The notes: generated by a model not told the origin, from the sequence alone. DNA of 64,000 nt from Cupriavidus malaysiensis (GCF_001854325.1 NZ_CP017755.1:2294001-2358000); one strand, 5' to 3'. Positions 55,371-64,000 are shown, numbered from the stretch's first letter. Translations and numbers: made by a program.

Positions 55371-55562
55371 ATGAGCTCCTGGGCGTGCGGGCGCGACCGT
55401 GCGTTGCATGAGGGGGTGGCTCTTGACGGCGTGATCCGGCGTGATCCGGCATATTCGGCGGCGCCTGCCTGGGCGACGCCATCGTTTCCATCATACCCAG
55501 ATTGCGCCCTGTCGGCGCACCCGCTCCCGCCGTCCCCGCCGCCACCCAGCCGCCACCCAGCG

Positions 55563-56657
55563 TCAGGTTCCGCCCAGCGGGGGCACCTCCATGCCGCTGT
55601 CGGGCAGGCCGAGCGAGAACTTGACGGGAAAGCGCAGCGCGATCCCCTTCTCCTCCGGCAGCGAGCGGATCATGCCGCGCGCCTGCACATGGGGGTCGTC
55701 GAACAGCGCTTGTGCCTCGAGCACGGGCGAGAACGGCAGGTCCCGCCCGGCAAAGGCCGCCTCCCATTCCGCCAGCGTGCCGCCCAGGAAGATGCCCTTG
55801 AGCATGGCGTGGACCTCTTCCTTGTAGCGCATCCTGCCCGCGCGCGTGGCGAAACGCGGATCGTGCAGCGCGGGATGCGCCGCGCCCAGGGCCTCGCCCA
55901 GCGCCAGCCAGAACTTGTTCTCCAGGATGCCCAGCGCCAGCCAGCGGCCGTCGCGGGTGGCGAACAGGTCGTTGTCCGGCAGCACGCTGGGCGCGTCCAG
56001 CGGCTTGTCCGCGTGCGCGCGCGCGGCCCAGGCGCCGTGCGCCGTCCAGGACAGGATGGCGTCATGGATCGAGACGTCGAGATGCTGGCCGCGCCCATGC
56101 CGGCGCGCGCTCATCACCGCCACGGCCAGCGCCAGCGCGGCGTAGCCCGAGGCCGCGTAGTCCGACACGCGGGTGCGCGGGCGCGAGACCTTGTCCTCCA
56201 CCTGCGCCGGCACCGACCAGTAGCCTGCCAGCGCCAGGTAGTTGAGATCGTGGCCGGCATGGTCGGCATAGGGCCCGTCCTGCCCGAACCCCGAGATCGA
56301 GCACAGCACGATGGCCGGGTTGACCGCGGACAGCGCCGCATAGTCCAGCCCCAGCCGCCGCAGCACGCCCGGGCGGAAGCCCTCGACCACGGCATCCGCC
56401 CCGCGTACCAGCGCGAGGAAATCCGCCTTGCCCTGCGCGCTCTTCAGGTCGAGCGCGAGCGCGCGCTTGCCGCGGTTGAACTGCGCGAACACCGCCGCGC
56501 CGAGCTGGCGCGAGGTGTCCCCCGTACCAGGCTGCTCCACCTTGACCACCTCGGCACCGAGTTGCATCAGCAAGGTGGTCGCATGGGGACCCGGCAGCAG
56601 CTGGCTCAGGTCGATGATCTTCACGTCCTTCAGGCAGGACCACTCCGCTTTCTCCAT
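55563..56657 (-). CDS. CaiB/BaiF (class III) CoA-transferase family protein
   Basis: A 364-residue cytosolic enzyme. The N-terminal block VKIIDLSQLLPGPHATTLLMQLGAEVVKVEQPGTGD and FNRGKRALALDLKSAQGKADFLALV, with the catalytic Asp in AGHDLNYLALAG, define class III CoA-transferases and alpha-methylacyl-CoA racemases. It probably moves CoA between acids or racemises a 2-methyl-acyl-CoA. It ends the minus-strand unit that begins with the AMP ligase, 14 nt past the Bug receptor gene. Confidence 0.9.
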   Translation of the reverse strand: MEKAEWSCLKDVKIIDLSQLLPGPHATTLLMQLGAEVVKVEQPGTGDTSRQLGAAVFAQFNRGKRALALDLKSAQGKADFLALVRGADAVVEGFRPGVLRRLGLDYAALSAVNPAIVLCSISGFGQDGPYADHAGHDLNYLALAGYWSVPAQVEDKVSRPRTRVSDYAASGYAALALAVAVMSARRHGRGQHLDVSIHDAILSWTAHGAWAARAHADKPLDAPSVLPDNDLFATRDGRWLALGILENKFWLALGEALGAAHPALHDPRFATRAGRMRYKEEVHAMLKGIFLGGTLAEWEAAFAGRDLPFSPVLEAQALFDDPHVQARGMIRSLPEEKGIALRFPVKFSLGLPDSGMEVPPLGGT

Positions 56658-56671
56658 CGCACCAGCTCCGA

Positions 56672-57649
56672 TCAGGTCGACTCCATGCCGATCTCGTTCA
56701 TCAACGCGCCGTAGCGGCGGGCGTCGCCGGCCACCAGCGCGGCGAATTCGGCCGGCGAAGGGCTGCGGCGCAGTTCGCCCGCCGTGGCGCGCAACTGTGT
56801 GTCGAACGCCCCGCTGGCCTGCACCTGGCCGACCGCGGCGAACAGGCGCTGCAGCAGCGGCGCCGGCAGCCCGGCGGGCGCGAACAGCCCGCTCCAGTTG
56901 TCGATGACGAAACCCGGCGGCAGCGCCTCGGCCAGCGTCGGCACCTCGGGGAAGTACGGCGAGCGGGCCGGCGACGACACCGCCAGGGCGCGCAGCTGCC
57001 CGTTGTGCAGGTACTGCGCGGCGGTGCCGAGCACCGGCATGCCGAAGTCGGTCTGCCCGCTCAGCATCGCGGCGACCAGTTCGGTGGCGCCCTTATAAGG
57101 CACGTGCAGGGCCCGGGTCCCGCTCTGGTGCGGCAGCATCTCGACGGCAAGATGGGCGATGCTGCCCTTGCCGCCGGAACCGAAGCTGAATCCGCCCGGC
57201 TTGCGCCGCAGCGCGGCCACCAGGTCGGCCACGCTGCGGTACGGCGCCGATGCCGGCACCGCCAGCACGGTGGGCCCGCCCGCCAGCGCGGCGATCGGCG
57301 TGAAATCGCGCGCAGGATCGTAGGGCGGGCGGCGGAAGGTGTGCACATTGATCACGTGCGTGTTGGCCAGCACGCCCAGCGTGTAGCCGTCGGGCGCGGC
57401 GCGCTTGAGCATGCCGGCGCCGATCACGCCGCCCGCGCCGGCCGCGTTCTCCACCACCACCGGCTGCCCCAGGCGCTGGCGCAGGCCCTCGGCCAGCACG
57501 CGCGCCGTGCTGTCAGGCGCGCTGCCGGCCAGGAAGGGCACCAGCAGGCGGAGCGGGCGCTTCGGGTAGCCGGCGTCCGCGCGCGCCGGGCCGGCCAGGC
57601 CGCCCAGCGCCGCCGCCCCGGCCAGCGTCAGCCATTGCCTGCGGTTCAT
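56672..57649 (-). CDS. Bug/TctC-family periplasmic solute receptor
   Basis: A 325-residue tripartite-tricarboxylate-transporter-type receptor. A Tat-like signal (MNRRQWLTLAGAAALGGLAG) is followed by YPKRPLRLLVPFLAGSAPDSTARVLAEGLRQRLGQPVVVENAAGAGGVIGAGMLKRAAPDGYTL, the hallmark of Bug proteins, which bind carboxylates. No membrane components of a TTT system are in the window, as is usual for orphan Bug proteins. Its ATG overlaps the acyl-CoA dehydrogenase stop by 4 nt. Confidence 0.92.
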   Translation of the reverse strand: MNRRQWLTLAGAAALGGLAGPARADAGYPKRPLRLLVPFLAGSAPDSTARVLAEGLRQRLGQPVVVENAAGAGGVIGAGMLKRAAPDGYTLGVLANTHVINVHTFRRPPYDPARDFTPIAALAGGPTVLAVPASAPYRSVADLVAALRRKPGGFSFGSGGKGSIAHLAVEMLPHQSGTRALHVPYKGATELVAAMLSGQTDFGMPVLGTAAQYLHNGQLRALAVSSPARSPYFPEVPTLAEALPPGFVIDNWSGLFAPAGLPAPLLQRLFAAVGQVQASGAFDTQLRATAGELRRSPSPAEFAALVAGDARRYGALMNEIGMEST

Positions 57650-58830
57650 GACGGTTCTCCCTGCGCCGGCTGCAGGATGGCGCGCGCGATGGTGTTGCGC
57701 TGGATCTCGCTGGTGCCGGTGAAGACGCGGAACATGCGCAGCTTGCGGAAGGCCTGCTCGACCGGGTGGCCGCGCGTGACGCCCACGTTGCCGTGGATCT
57801 GCACCGCCTTGTCGGCCACCTCGAAGCAGCGTTCGGAGACGAACAGCTTGCAGGCCGCGGCCTTCATGCGCAGGTCGGCGCCGGCATCGGCCAGCGCGGC
57901 GGTCTGCGCGATCATGCTCTCGCAGGCCCACAGCGCGGCCGCCATGTCAGCCAGCATGTGCTGGATGGCCTGGAAGCGCGCGATCGGGCCGCCGAACTGG
58001 CGGCGCTGGCCGGCGTACTGCAGCGACGAGCGGTAGGCGCGCATGGCCAGTCCCAGCATGCTCGGGCAATGCAGCAGCCGGTTCACGTTGATGCGCGACA
58101 TGCCCAGCTTGAAGCCGTTGCCCTCGCCGCCCAGGATGTTGGCGCGCGGCACGCGCACGTCGGTGAAGGTGATGTCGGCGTCGATGTGCTGGCCGGACAT
58201 CGGCACATAGTCCTGGCTGACCTTGACCCCGGGCAGGTCAAGGTCGACCAGCACCGCGGAGATCGCCGGCGGCGAGGCGCCGGCGTCGGTGACGCACATG
58301 ACGATGGCGAAGTCGGCGAAGGGCGCACCGCTGATGTAGTGCTTGCCGCCATCGATGCGCAGCATGTCGCCGTCGGCCACGGCGCTGGTGGTGATGCTCT
58401 GCGCGTCCGAGCCCGAGTGCAATTCGGTCAAGGCAAAACAGACGGATTTCTCGCCGCGGATCACCGGCTTGAAGTAGCGTTCGAGCTGGTCCGGCGTGGC
58501 GTACTTGAGCATATTGCCGACGCGCGGCGGGCCGCCCAGGTCGCCCAGCACGTGCGGCGCCAGCACGGCGCCGCTGGCGGCCAGGTCGGCCTTGAGCGCA
58601 CACTGGGCGGCGATGCTCAGGCCCTGCCCGCCCAGCGCCACCGGCAGGCAGGCCTGGTAGAAGCCCAGCTCGCTGGAGCGGCGCCATACCCCCTGCAGCA
58701 CCTCGCGCGGCCAGGGCGCCTCGGCGTCCAGGCCCAGCTCGCGCTCGAGCGGCACCAGTTCCTCCTCGACGTAGCGCCGCATGCGCGCGCGCAGGTCGAC
58801 CAGGGCGGGATCGGTCAGATGATCGAACAT
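57646..58830 (-). CDS. Acyl-CoA dehydrogenase family protein, atypical active site
   Basis: A 394-residue flavoprotein with acyl-CoA dehydrogenase blocks: CFALTELHSGSDAQSITTSA, YVPMSGQHIDADITFTDVRVP, QRRQFGGPIARFQAIQHMLADM and QIHGNVGVTRGHPVEQAFRKLRMFRVFTGTSEIQRNTIAR. The position of the usual catalytic Glu (before GTS.IQR) is T371, and the alternative helix-G position is N250, so both standard bases appear to be replaced. It may use another base or have lost dehydrogenase activity. It is flanked by the AMP ligase (14 nt) and the Bug receptor in one operon. Confidence 0.88.
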   Translation of the reverse strand: MFDHLTDPALVDLRARMRRYVEEELVPLERELGLDAEAPWPREVLQGVWRRSSELGFYQACLPVALGGQGLSIAAQCALKADLAASGAVLAPHVLGDLGGPPRVGNMLKYATPDQLERYFKPVIRGEKSVCFALTELHSGSDAQSITTSAVADGDMLRIDGGKHYISGAPFADFAIVMCVTDAGASPPAISAVLVDLDLPGVKVSQDYVPMSGQHIDADITFTDVRVPRANILGGEGNGFKLGMSRINVNRLLHCPSMLGLAMRAYRSSLQYAGQRRQFGGPIARFQAIQHMLADMAAALWACESMIAQTAALADAGADLRMKAAACKLFVSERCFEVADKAVQIHGNVGVTRGHPVEQAFRKLRMFRVFTGTSEIQRNTIARAILQPAQGEPS

Positions 58831-58844
58831 GGCTTGCTTCCTCC

Positions 58845-60398
58845 TCAGTTCACGCGGCGGGCCACGCCCTGCCAGTACGGCTCGCGCACGACCTTGCGCG
58901 CCACCTTGCCGCTCGGGTTCTTGGGCAGTTCGCCGACGAACTCGACCGAGCGCGGCGTCTTGTAGTCGGCGATGCGCTCGCGGCAGTGCGCGATCAGCGC
59001 GGCGGCCTCGAGCGCGCGCCCCGGGCGCAGCGCCACCACGGCCTTGACGCTCTCGCCCCAGGTCGCGTCGGGCACGCTGATGACGCAGGCTTCCATCACG
59101 TCGGGGTGCTGGTAGAGCACGGCCTCCACCTCGGTCGGATAGACGTTGAAGCCGCCCGAGATGATCATGTCCTTCTTGCGGTCGACCAGGTAGATGAAGC
59201 CCTCCTCGTCCACCCGCGCCAGGTCGCCGGTGCGCAGCCAGCCGTCGACCAGCACCTCGCGCGTCAGCTCCGGCTCGCCCCAGTAGCCCTGGAACACATC
59301 CTCGCCACGGATCACGATCTCGCCGATGGCGTCGCCCTCCACCTCCCGCCCCTGCTCGTCGACCACGCGCACCTCGGTCTCGCCGTGCGGGCGCCCGCAG
59401 GAGGCCAGCCGCCCGGGCCGGCCGGCGATCGCCTCGGCATGGTCGGCGGTGGACAGCCGCGTCACGCCCGAGGTCGACTCGCTGGCGCCGTAGCCCTGCG
59501 ACAGGATCGGCCCGATGCGCTCCCAGGCCTCGCGGATGCGCGCCGGCGCCATCGGCGCGGCGCCATAGCTCAGCGTCTTCAGGCTGCTCAGGTCGGCCTG
59601 CTCCAGCGCCGGATCCGCCAGCAGCATGTGGATCATCGCCGGCACCATGAACACATGGGTGATGCGCAGGCGCGCCACCTCGGCCAGGAAATGGGCCGGC
59701 TCGAAGCGATCGAACAGGACCAGCGTGGCGCCGCAGTACAGGAAGGGCTGCATCAGCATGCCGGAGGCATGGGTGACCGGGCCGATCAGGGCCAGGCGGT
59801 CGCCCGGCCGCGCCTGCCGGTCCATGCCCAGCAGCATCTTGCGCAGCGACGCCATGCGATTGCCGTAGCTCTGCACGGCGGCCTTGATGCGGCCGGTGGA
59901 GCCCGAGGAAAAATGCAGCACGGCGGCATCGGCCGCCGCCGCACGATGCGGCGGCCGGCTGGTGCCGCCACGCGCCAGCAGGTCCTCGTAGCCGAGGTAG
60001 CCGGCCGCCGGCCCGCCCAGCGCCACGAAGGCCTCGACCGCGGCGAAGCCCGGCGTGGTGCGCGCGTAGCCGGTATAGCCGTCGCCGCCGATGAAGGCGC
60101 GCGGCGTGCAGTTCTCCACCACGTCGCTGGCCTCGGCGGCGGTGAAGCGCGGATTCAGCGCCGCCTTGACCAGGCCGGACTTGTACAGCGCGCATTCGAT
60201 CTCGACCAGTTCCGCGCAGTTGCGCGACTGCACCGCGACGCGGTCGCCGGGGCGCAGGCCGAGGCCCAGCAGGGCGTTGGCCAGCCGGGTGGAACGCTCG
60301 TCGAGCTGGCGGAAGCTGAGCACGCGCTCGCGATGCATGACCGCGGGCCGGTCGCCCCAGTAGCGCGCGGCCCGCTGCAGGAAGAGGGCAAAAGCCAT
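58845..60398 (-). CDS. AMP-dependent acyl-CoA synthetase (ligase)
   Basis: A 517-residue cytosolic enzyme of the ANL superfamily. The P-loop reads HFSSGSTGRIKAAVQS, then YGASEST, GWLRTGDLARVDEEGFIYLVDRKKDMIISGGFNVYPTEVE and the C-terminal lysine motif PKNPSGKVARK. It activates a carboxylic acid to its acyl-CoA. It is the first gene of the four-gene minus-strand unit and divergent from a LysR regulator, so that regulator probably controls the operon. The acid is not identifiable. Confidence 0.92.
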   Translation of the reverse strand: MAFALFLQRAARYWGDRPAVMHRERVLSFRQLDERSTRLANALLGLGLRPGDRVAVQSRNCAELVEIECALYKSGLVKAALNPRFTAAEASDVVENCTPRAFIGGDGYTGYARTTPGFAAVEAFVALGGPAAGYLGYEDLLARGGTSRPPHRAAAADAAVLHFSSGSTGRIKAAVQSYGNRMASLRKMLLGMDRQARPGDRLALIGPVTHASGMLMQPFLYCGATLVLFDRFEPAHFLAEVARLRITHVFMVPAMIHMLLADPALEQADLSSLKTLSYGAAPMAPARIREAWERIGPILSQGYGASESTSGVTRLSTADHAEAIAGRPGRLASCGRPHGETEVRVVDEQGREVEGDAIGEIVIRGEDVFQGYWGEPELTREVLVDGWLRTGDLARVDEEGFIYLVDRKKDMIISGGFNVYPTEVEAVLYQHPDVMEACVISVPDATWGESVKAVVALRPGRALEAAALIAHCRERIADYKTPRSVEFVGELPKNPSGKVARKVVREPYWQGVARRVN

Positions 60399-60497
60399 CG
60401 TTGTCTCCTTGATGTATCCGGCCCCCAGTCTGTAAGATGCCCCCCATTCCTACAATGGCGCATCAGCTATCAAGCCATAACCATAAGGAATGCAAAG

Positions 60498-61400
60498 ATG
60501 GAGACCCGCGACCTGGAATACCTGCTGGCGATCCCCCTGCACGGCAGCATCGGCCGCGCGGCGGAGGCGCTCGGGCTGAGCCAGCCGGCGCTGACCAAGG
60601 CCTTGCAGCGCGTGGAAGCGCAGGCAGGCCTGCCGCTGTTCGAGCGCAGTGCCAATGGCATGCGTCCGACCCAGGCGGGAGCGCGCTTTCTCGAACGCGC
60701 GCGCCGCATCCAGCTCGAGTACGACGATGCGCTGCAGGAAATGCAGGGCATCCGCACCGGCCAGCTCGGCATGCTGCGGCTGGGCTACTCCCCCTCCATC
60801 CCGGAGGCGCTGGTGCTGGATGCCTGCCGCCAGCTGCTGCGCGAGCGCCCCGCCGGCCGGCTGCGCCTGCACCGGCGGCTGGCACGCGAGCTGACCGACT
60901 CGCTGCAGGCCGGTGAACTCGATCTCGTCGTGGCCCCCCTGCCCCGCCAGCATGCCGATGCCTTCGCCGCCACACTGCTGTTCGACGACAGCCTGGCCGT
61001 GCTGGCCGACCCGGCGCACCCGCTGCATGGCCGCGGTCCGCTGCGGCTGGCGGACCTGGCGGAGCAGGAATGGCTGCTGCCGGAGCCCCACATCGTGCTG
61101 CGCCAGCAGGTCGACGCCGCCTTCCGCCAGCGCGGCCTGGGCGAGCCGAAGCTGCGCATCGAAATCGATTTCGGCAGTACCTCGCTGTTCCAGCTGGTCG
61201 CCGGCACACACCTGCTCACCATCGCCGGCACGCGTGACGGTGCCGCGCATGGTGGGCTGAGAGCGCTGCCGCTGCGGCAGGGAGAACTGGACCTGGGGCG
61301 CCGCATCGGCGCGATCTCGCGGGTCGGCGCGTACCTGTCGCCGCTGGCGCAACGGATGATCGAACTGCTGCGGGAAGGCAGCGCGCACAAGCGCGGCTGA
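60498..61400 (+). CDS. LysR-family transcriptional regulator
   Basis: A 300-residue regulator: winged helix at residues 1-65 (METRDLEYLLAIPLHGSIGRAAEALGLSQPALTKALQRVEAQAGLPLFERSANGMRPTQAG) and a substrate-binding domain with LRLGYSPSIPEALV and FGSTSLFQLVAGTHLLTI. It is divergent from the acyl-CoA synthetase operon across 99 bp. That spacing is typical for LysR control of the divergent unit by a co-inducer derived from its substrate. Confidence 0.9.
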   Translation: METRDLEYLLAIPLHGSIGRAAEALGLSQPALTKALQRVEAQAGLPLFERSANGMRPTQAGARFLERARRIQLEYDDALQEMQGIRTGQLGMLRLGYSPSIPEALVLDACRQLLRERPAGRLRLHRRLARELTDSLQAGELDLVVAPLPRQHADAFAATLLFDDSLAVLADPAHPLHGRGPLRLADLAEQEWLLPEPHIVLRQQVDAAFRQRGLGEPKLRIEIDFGSTSLFQLVAGTHLLTIAGTRDGAAHGGLRALPLRQGELDLGRRIGAISRVGAYLSPLAQRMIELLREGSAHKRG

Positions 61401-61722
61401 AGGGATAGGCGCGTAACGCGCGACGGTGGACCGGCATGGCGGCCAGGCGCGGCGCCGGGAAAAAAGTCGTGCCCGCCCGGCTACTGCTGTGCGGGGGGAC
61501 CGGGCGGGCACGAAAACCGCGCGGATCGAGGCCGGTCCGGCAGTGCGGCGATATTACTGAGGGTCGCTGTGCGGCACTGCCAACAATTGTGTCGACCGCC
61601 AGGCACGTGCGGCCCGTCATGTGTGCCGCACAAGGCATTGCAATTGTTTGCAGTAGCCTGCCGGGCGCGGCCTTAGACTGCGGTGCTTATTCCGTGGAAT
61701 GCAAGAAAGGAGCGGCTTCGCC
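61401..61722. other. Intergenic 322 bp with a strong hairpin
   Basis: No protein gene is supported apart from the small one that follows. The main element is the 13-bp dyad at 61468-61512. The rest shows moderate GC and no recognisable RNA. Confidence 0.4.
61460..61512 (-). terminator. 13-bp hairpin with T tract on the minus strand
   Basis: CGTGCCCGCCCGG (61468-61480) and CCGGGCGGGCACG (61500-61512) form a perfect 13-bp stem with a 19-nt loop. Read on the minus strand it is followed within 2 nt by six T residues, the form of an intrinsic terminator; read on the plus strand there is no T tract. The nearest minus-strand gene upstream of it is the sensor kinase that ends at 61939. Confidence 0.5.
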
Positions 61723-61926
61723 ATGAACCGCACGAAGGTGATCGGGTATCTCGCCCTCGGCATGGTCGCCGTGGCGCTGACGGCAGTGCTTTGCGTCACG
61801 CTGCAGCAGGGCAAGGAAGCGGGCGAGGCCCGCAAGATCAAGCAGATGGAAAGCCGCGTGACCGGCCTCGCCGCGCCCGGCTCCGCGGGCGCCGAGGGTG
61901 CCGCCACGCAGGCGGCGCGCCGCTAA
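61723..61926 (+). CDS. Small single-helix membrane protein, 67 aa
   Basis: MNRTKVIGYLALGMVAVALTAVLCVTL gives one N-terminal membrane helix, followed by a charged stretch (KEAGEARKIKQMESR) and an Ala/Gly-rich tail. AAGGAG precedes the ATG at 61723 (an in-frame ATG at 61699 lacks a site). No family is recognised. The gene ends 12 nt from the convergent sensor kinase. Function unknown. Confidence 0.55.
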   Translation: MNRTKVIGYLALGMVAVALTAVLCVTLQQGKEAGEARKIKQMESRVTGLAAPGSAGAEGAATQAARR

Positions 61927-61938
61927 CCCGCTAACCCG

Positions 61939-64000
61939 CTAGCCGCCGGACGCTGGCCGCTGGCCGGACTCCGGCGGCGCCGGCAGGCGCATGATGAAGG
62001 TGGCGCCGGCGCCCCGCTCGCTCTCCACCGCCATGGTGCCGCCGTGCCGCTGCACCACGGTGCGCACGAACACCAGGCCCAGCCCCACGCCGCCCGGCGT
62101 GCCGTGCTCACCCTCGTGCAGCCGGCTGAAGGGCCGGAACAGCCTGGCCTGGTCCTCTACCGCGATGCCGGGCCCCTGGTCGGAAACGCGGATCGCATAG
62201 GTGCCCGCCTCCCGGGCCAGGCTCACAGCGACGGTGCCGCCGTCCGGGCTGAACTTGATGGCATTGCCGACCAGGTTGGCCACGGCGCGCGCCAGCAGCG
62301 CCGGTTCCGCCATCATCACGCAAGCCTCCTCGCAGATATCCAGCGCCAGCTCGATGCGGCGCGCGCTGGCCTGCGCCCACAGCGCATCGGTGGCGTCGAG
62401 TACCAGGCCGGCCAGGTCCGATTCCAGCAGGCGCAGTGGCTGCGTCTCGGCGCGCGCCAGCCGGATGAAGTCGTCGGCCAGGTCCAGCGTGCGCCGCGCC
62501 AGGCCGCCGATGCGGGCCAGCAGTGCGGGCTGCGGCAGCGCCTTGGCGGCATCGGCCTGCAGTTCGAGCAGCGCCAGGATGGAGGCCTGCGGCGAGCGCA
62601 TGTCGTGCGAGAGGAAGCGCAGCGTCTGCTCGCGCTGCCGTTCGGCGCGGCGCACCTCGGAAATGTCGATCAGGCTGACGATCACCCCGGCCAGCCCCCC
62701 ATTGCTGCTGCGCAGCGCGGCGCCGCGCAGCAGGAAGGGACGCTCGTCGCCGCTGCTCAGTTCCACGCCGCCTTCCTCCACCTCGCCCTGGCTGCCCTCG
62801 CCGGTCGACAGCGCTGCATGCAGGCCCTCCCAATAGGCCAGTCCGGGGCCGGCCACGGGAAACAGCCGGGTCAGCAACTCGTGCACGTCGGCCGGCACGC
62901 CCGTCTCCCCTTCGCCTGCGCTACGCCCACCCGCGGCCGCACAGAGCATGGCGCAGCGCCGGTTGGCCAGCAGCACGCGGCCCTCCGGCGTGCAGATCAC
63001 GGTGGCCTCGGGCAGGCTCTCCAGCGCGTCCGAGAGGAACTGGCGCAGGTCGCGCAGGCGCGAGCTCATGCGGTAGACCGCTTCCATGCGGTGGTCGAGC
63101 GAACGGCCGGCCGGCCCACGCGGCGGCGACGCCCCGAGCAGGCCGGGCTCGGCCTCCAGCCGGGCGGCTTCCTGGGCCAGGAAGCGCAGCACCGCCTCCT
63201 GGCGCCGCCAGCTCCACAGCGGGTAGAACAGCAGGCAGCCGACGATGGCGGAGGCCGGGGCGAACCAGAGGTGCGCCAGGCCCATCAGCAGCAGGCTGGC
63301 GGCGAAGGCCGCGCCGGCCAGCAGCACGCTGATCAGCAGTGCCGCGCGCGGCGCCAGCATCAGCGCGGCGAGCGCCGCCAGCAGGATCGGCAGCAAGGTG
63401 CCGAGCCAGAACCAGGGTGCCGCCACCGCCACGATCGCGCTGCCCTGCTCCAGGGCCTGGATGGTGTTGGTCAGGATCTCGACGCCGCTCATGCCGCGGC
63501 CGTCGCGCGACACCGGGGTCGGGAACACGTCGCCGAGCCCGGTGGCCGCCGCGCCCACCAGCACCGCCTTGCCGCGGAACACTTCGGGCGGCACCGCGCC
63601 CGACAGCACGTCGCGCACGGATACGCGCGGAAAGGTGCCGGGCGGGCCGGCGAAGGGGATGCGCACCAGGTAGCGCCGCTGCCAGTCGCCGTCGGCGCGG
63701 AAGGGATCGGGAGCGTTCTCGTGACGGTAGTCCGCCACCGGGCGCGCGCTGCGGCCGAATCCGGCGATCACCGCCGAGAAATGCGTCAGCAAGGCGCCGG
63801 GCAGCCCCTCCTGCAGGAATACCTGGCGCGCCACGCCGTCCACGTCGACCGCCATGTCGATATGGCCGATGCCGGCGGCGCCCAGCCAGGGCAGCGGATA
63901 GCGGATGGTCCAGCTGCCGCCGACGGCCTCCGCCAGGGCCGGCAGCACCACGTTGCCGGCACGCGCCATGCTGCGCGCCAGCGCCATGTCGTCGCCCGGC
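61939..64000 (-). CDS. CHASE2-PAS sensor histidine kinase, 5' end beyond the window
   Basis: The visible 680-plus residues are the C-terminal part of a membrane sensor kinase. A CHASE2 domain (GIGHIDMAVDVDGVARQVFL, FRGKAVLVGAAATGLGDVFPTPVS, MSGVEILTNTIQAL) is followed by three membrane helices, a PAS-like region (SLPEATVICTPEGRVLLANRRC), the H-box FLSHDMRSPQASIL, N-box NLVGNAIKFSPDGG, DQGPGI and GVGLGLVFVRTVVQRHGG. CHASE2 senses an unknown extracellular signal. The reading frame is open at the right edge, so the first residues are missing here. The response regulator is presumably beyond the window. Confidence 0.9.
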   Translation of the reverse strand, partial: PGDDMALARSMARAGNVVLPALAEAVGGSWTIRYPLPWLGAAGIGHIDMAVDVDGVARQVFLQEGLPGALLTHFSAVIAGFGRSARPVADYRHENAPDPFRADGDWQRRYLVRIPFAGPPGTFPRVSVRDVLSGAVPPEVFRGKAVLVGAAATGLGDVFPTPVSRDGRGMSGVEILTNTIQALEQGSAIVAVAAPWFWLGTLLPILLAALAALMLAPRAALLISVLLAGAAFAASLLLMGLAHLWFAPASAIVGCLLFYPLWSWRRQEAVLRFLAQEAARLEAEPGLLGASPPRGPAGRSLDHRMEAVYRMSSRLRDLRQFLSDALESLPEATVICTPEGRVLLANRRCAMLCAAAGGRSAGEGETGVPADVHELLTRLFPVAGPGLAYWEGLHAALSTGEGSQGEVEEGGVELSSGDERPFLLRGAALRSSNGGLAGVIVSLIDISEVRRAERQREQTLRFLSHDMRSPQASILALLELQADAAKALPQPALLARIGGLARRTLDLADDFIRLARAETQPLRLLESDLAGLVLDATDALWAQASARRIELALDICEEACVMMAEPALLARAVANLVGNAIKFSPDGGTVAVSLAREAGTYAIRVSDQGPGIAVEDQARLFRPFSRLHEGEHGTPGGVGLGLVFVRTVVQRHGGTMAVESERGAGATFIMRLPAPPESGQRPASGG

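Noticed and set aside
55428..55447. GGCGTGATCC duplicated head to tail upstream of the TonB/DUF2059 gene
   Set aside because: Only two copies with no other signal; judged chance or slippage.

Overview
The window is a 64 kb chromosomal segment of very high GC content, almost entirely coding. Codon use, Bug/TctC-type and MlaA/HpnN-type genes and an hpnA-hpnN hopanoid locus point to a betaproteobacterium of the Burkholderiaceae (Cupriavidus/Ralstonia/Burkholderia relatives). The genus is an inference; no rRNA or other species marker is present. No insertion sequence, phage module or CRISPR array was seen.

Layout. 1-1.6 kb is poorly coding, holds two small hypothetical minus-strand genes, and ends in a promoter followed by the 3' part of a selenocysteine tRNA. 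1.6-3.7 kb: fdhD and a Tat-exported transglutaminase-like protein. 4.6-10.6 kb: a complete RND efflux operon (adaptor, pump, outer-membrane factor). 10.7-18.2 kb: small membrane and lipoproteins, a P-loop ATPase, an AlaC-type aminotransferase, a DUF523 protein, a porin, a LysR regulator, and a MerR regulator divergent from a membrane protein with a recognisable MerR-type operator. 18.2-27.2 kb: a DUF1501/DUF1800 pair, an amino-acid permease, a bestrophin, and a MocR-type regulator divergent from benE.

27.2-35.5 kb is an amide/nucleobase nitrogen region. Formamidase, an FmdB-like zinc ribbon, an AmiS/UreI channel and a LuxR regulator lie on the minus strand. Divergent from them are an NCS1 permease fused to a histidine kinase and its REC-plus-degenerate-EAL partner. 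This looks like a transport-coupled sensing system and is the most unusual architecture in the window.

35.6-50.2 kb is the hopanoid locus in several transcription units: a ferritin-like protein with hpnB; hpnA divergent from ispH-hpnH-hpnI-hpnJ-hpnK-hpnL; then hpnM divergent from hpnN-mlaA. Together these cover the isoprenoid precursor step (IspH), side-chain addition (HpnH), head-group glycosylation, deacetylation and ring remodelling (HpnI, HpnK, HpnJ), and delivery to the outer membrane (HpnM, HpnN, MlaA-like). The cyclase and squalene genes, hpnG and hpnO are not here and must lie elsewhere if the pathway is complete.

50.3-54.3 kb: a TetR regulator with a strong inverted-repeat operator, divergent from a flavin monooxygenase-SDR fusion and an alpha/beta hydrolase, a likely ketone-to-ester-to-acid module. 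54.4-55.4 kb: a TonB-C/DUF2059-like secreted protein. 55.6-61.4 kb: an acyl-CoA catabolic operon (AMP ligase, acyl-CoA dehydrogenase, Bug solute receptor, CaiB/BaiF transferase) divergent from its probable LysR regulator. The window ends with a small membrane protein and a CHASE2 sensor kinase cut by the right edge.
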